DNA from: Planctomycetota bacterium
Lineage (GTDB): Bacteria > Planctomycetota > UBA1135 > GCA-002686595
Direction: 5' to 3'
Assembly: GCA_016795245.1 (NCBI GenBank)
Contig: JAEUIA010000092.1
Span: 1-35,466, forward strand
DNA: 35,466 bases
Position 1 is the first letter of the stretch. The number at the start of each line of letters is the position of its first letter. Below, piece after piece: positions 33,678 through 35,466 of this stretch. The position numbers and the translations under genes were made by a program. The notes below the pieces were generated by a model that ran no database searches, had not been told where the DNA came from, and saw nothing but the letters and a program-made list of their open reading frames with translations.

Positions 33678-35012
33678 ATGATCGATCCCAAGCACGTCCA
33701 CGAAACGCTCAAGCGCCACCAGCTCGCCGACGGATTTCCGATGGTCCTCGACCTCGACCGTTCGCACGGCTCGTGGATGTACGACGCCCGCGAGAACAAG
33801 GAGTACCTGGATTTCTTCACGTGCTTCGCTTCCTGGCCGCTGGGCTACAACCATCCGGGCCTGAAAGAGCCGAAATTCCTGGCCGCGCTGACGCAGGCTG
33901 CGTTGAACAATCCGTCGAACTCGGACTTGTACACCTCGCACATGGCCGAGTTCGTCGAAACCTTTGCGACGAAGGTCACGCCCCAGGGCTTTCCGCACCA
34001 CTTCTGGGTCACCGGCGGCGCACTCGCGGTCGAGAACGCGCTCAAGGCGGCCTTCGACTGGAAGGCGCGCAAGACCGGCCTGGACAAGATCAAGGACGAC
34101 GGGGCGAGTCTCGTGGTCCTGCATTTCAAGGCGGCTTTTCACGGCCGTTCGGGCTACACGCTCAGCGTGACGAACACGGACACGCGCAAGGTCGCGTTGT
34201 TCCCGAAATTCGACTGGCCGCGCGTGCACAACCCGGTCGTCGAGCTGGACCTCGACGGCAAGATCTCGAACGACGTCGAAGCCGAAGAGAAGAAGGCCTG
34301 CGCCGAGATCGACGCGGCGTTCCAAAAGTACAAGGGCAAGATCGCCGCGATCCTGATCGAGCCGATGCAGGGCGAGGGCGGCGACAACCACTTCCGCACG
34401 CAGTTCCTGAAGCGTCTGCGGCAATACGCCGACGAGAACGAGGCCTTGCTGGTGTTCGACGAAGTCCAGACGGGCTTCTTCGGCTCAGGCAAGCCGTGGA
34501 TGTGGCAACACCACGACGTGCGTCCCGACATCGTCGCGTTCGGCAAGAAGGCGCAGGTGTGCGGCATCTACGCCGGCACGCGCATCGACGACGTGGCGGA
34601 CAACGTGTTCAAGTTGCCCTCGCGCATCAACTCGACCTGGGGCGGCAGTTTGACGGACATGGTCCGCAGCCGGCGCTTCATCGAGATCATCGTCGAGAAC
34701 GACTACTGCGCGAGCATCGCCAAACAGGGTACGCGCTTCGTCCAGGGGTTGCGCAAGATCGGCAAGGAACACGGCGGATTCACGAACGTGCGCGGCCTCG
34801 GTTCGCTCGTCGCGTTCACGCTCGCCACGGCTGATGAGCGCAACAAGCTGATCGCCGACCTGCGCGCGAAGGGCATGCTCGCATTGAGCTGCGGTCCGAG
34901 CTCGGTGCGCTTCCGCCTGCCGCTGGTCGTGACCGAAGCCGAAATCGACACCGCGCTCGAGCGCATCAGCGCCTGCCTGACGGCGGGGCGCACGAGTCCG
35001 GTGCAGCGCTAG
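33678..35012 (+). CDS. lat: L-lysine 6-aminotransferase
   Basis: PLP-dependent class III aminotransferase of 444 residues, the expected length for the lysine 6-transaminase family. It transfers the epsilon-amino group of L-lysine to 2-oxoglutarate, giving glutamate and 2-aminoadipate 6-semialdehyde, which cyclises to piperideine-6-carboxylate. Visible marks are HHFWVTGGALAVENALKAA, EPMQGEGGDNHF, VFDEVQTGFFGSG (Asp261 contacts the PLP nitrogen), AFGKKAQVCG (Lys290/291 region, the Schiff-base lysine) and INSTWGG. This FGKKxQVCG form is specific to the LAT branch. ATG at 33678. The adjacent aldehyde-dehydrogenase-like gene lies where a semialdehyde dehydrogenase is often found, but is degenerate. 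Confidence 0.94.
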   Translation: MIDPKHVHETLKRHQLADGFPMVLDLDRSHGSWMYDARENKEYLDFFTCFASWPLGYNHPGLKEPKFLAALTQAALNNPSNSDLYTSHMAEFVETFATKVTPQGFPHHFWVTGGALAVENALKAAFDWKARKTGLDKIKDDGASLVVLHFKAAFHGRSGYTLSVTNTDTRKVALFPKFDWPRVHNPVVELDLDGKISNDVEAEEKKACAEIDAAFQKYKGKIAAILIEPMQGEGGDNHFRTQFLKRLRQYADENEALLVFDEVQTGFFGSGKPWMWQHHDVRPDIVAFGKKAQVCGIYAGTRIDDVADNVFKLPSRINSTWGGSLTDMVRSRRFIEIIVENDYCASIAKQGTRFVQGLRKIGKEHGGFTNVRGLGSLVAFTLATADERNKLIADLRAKGMLALSCGPSSVRFRLPLVVTEAEIDTALERISACLTAGRTSPVQR

Positions 35013-35252
35013 AGAGAGCCTATCTCCACTCCTGCCGTTCCCCAGGTGGGACTTCCATTCGCTGCCGACAGTGTCGGTACCGGGTCCGTCGTCCACCGGC
35101 ATCTCCGACGTCGGGTGATGAAATCCGGCACCGACGGGTGCTGCCATCTGCGGTAGCTGGATCTAGAACACGAGCCCCCAACGCGGCGACACGCGTTTCC
35201 ATCCAGCCCAAGACCGCAGCACGCCTGCGAACCGTCGCAGATCCAGGCCACT
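35013..35252. other. Intergenic region between lat and the right repeat
   Basis: A 240-bp stretch after the lat stop, with a short palindrome (CCGACA-G-TGTCGG, 35065-35077) soon after the stop but no T-tract. Open frames here, such as the minus-strand one running into the repeat, look spurious. No gene or RNA is recognised. Confidence 0.4.
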
Positions 35253-35379
35253 CAACGCCTCCAGTCCGACACCAAACGCAACCCCGCAACGCTTCCAGTC
35301 CGACACCGCAAGTCGCCCCGCAACGCTTCAAGACCGACACCGAACTCACCCAACCAGACCCCACCCCATTGTTGACCTC
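35253..35379 (-). repeat. Repeat block B with three 34-bp-period units, right copy
   Basis: Three copies of a 21-bp motif (CAACGCTTCCAGTCCGACACC and variants) begin at 35253, 35287 and 35321, exactly 34 bp apart, with 13-bp spacers that resemble each other only near their ends. The third unit passes into block B, whose reverse complement (35379-35324) matches 339-394 with three mismatches. The spacers are too short and the repeat too variable for a CRISPR. Confidence 0.85.
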
Positions 35380-35398
35380 GGCGTTCGCGATTTTTCCA

Positions 35399-35439
35399 GT
35401 GGCGCTCGTCCGAGTTTGACCGTACCGAGCCAGGCTCGT
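35399..35439 (-). repeat. Terminal inverted repeat block A, right copy
   Basis: The 34 bases at 35406-35439 are the exact reverse complement of 1-34, and the match extends to 35399 with two mismatches. It includes the CGAGCC-A-GGCTCG near-palindrome. After it, 27 further bases (35440-35466) have no counterpart in the left copy, because that copy begins at base 1. Only 19 bases separate A from B here, against 297 on the left. Confidence 0.85.
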
Positions 35440-35466
35440 GTGGTGCATCTTCGCCGGCGTAGAGCC

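Noticed and set aside
35253..35341. Regular repeats considered as a CRISPR array
   Set aside because: Repeats are 21 bp and vary, spacers are only 13 bp and partly similar, and no cas gene is present.
35020..35448. Minus-strand open frame of 142 codons through the right repeat
   Set aside because: It runs through the 34-bp-period array, whose period is not a multiple of three, so the repeats would be read in shifting frames; it has no domain likeness.

Overview
This 35.5 kb window is high-GC bacterial DNA, densely packed with genes. I estimate mid to upper 60s % GC from codon choice and did not count it. Start codons are often GTG or TTG, Shine-Dalgarno sites are rare, and neighbouring genes often share a 4-bp stop/start overlap. 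The gene content suggests a Gram-negative, possibly a member of the Planctomycetota, but this is inference and no 16S or other decisive marker is present. No tRNA, rRNA, CRISPR array or intact insertion sequence was found.

Layout: both ends carry the same non-coding repeat in opposite orientation: 34 identical bases at 1-34 and 35406-35439, then a second conserved block next to degenerate repeats with an exact 34-bp period. Inside, from left to right: a glutaminyl-cyclase-like M28 metallohydrolase (minus strand); the prkA / DUF444 (yeaH) / spoVR cassette; two tandem OPT-family transporters behind a recognisable promoter; a large secreted glycoside-hydrolase-like protein on the minus strand, convergent with the transporters; a first glycosyltransferase group (four genes, 13681-19397); a minus-strand metallo-beta-lactamase-fold hydrolase; a second glycan operon (20361-30336) with an FAD oxidoreductase, a giant polytopic GT-C-like protein, two GT2 enzymes, a short SDR epimerase, a TIM-barrel sugar isomerase, an exported M28-PDZ peptidase and a small membrane protein; a 103-bp element with perfect 37-bp inverted arms; a minus-strand rnpA-yidD-PD40 lipoprotein operon; and a plus-strand pair formed by a catalytically degenerate aldehyde-dehydrogenase-like protein and L-lysine 6-aminotransferase.

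How the parts may work together: the two glycosyltransferase groups look like one surface-glycan assembly locus of about 14.5 kb, interrupted only by the small hydrolase. It makes and modifies sugars in the cytoplasm (SDR, isomerase, FAD enzyme), transfers them (five GT2 domains in single-domain genes plus a GT2-GT4 fusion) and probably uses a polyprenol-linked donor with the GT-C-like membrane protein. No flippase, polymerase or ABC exporter is visible. The M28 hydrolases, OPT carriers and lysine aminotransferase share a peptide and amino-acid use theme. The best candidates for something undescribed are the second glycan operon, the aldehyde-dehydrogenase pseudoenzyme next to lysine aminotransferase, the orphan glycoside-hydrolase-like protein, the shared -10 element between rnpA and the pseudoenzyme gene, and the two repeat families.
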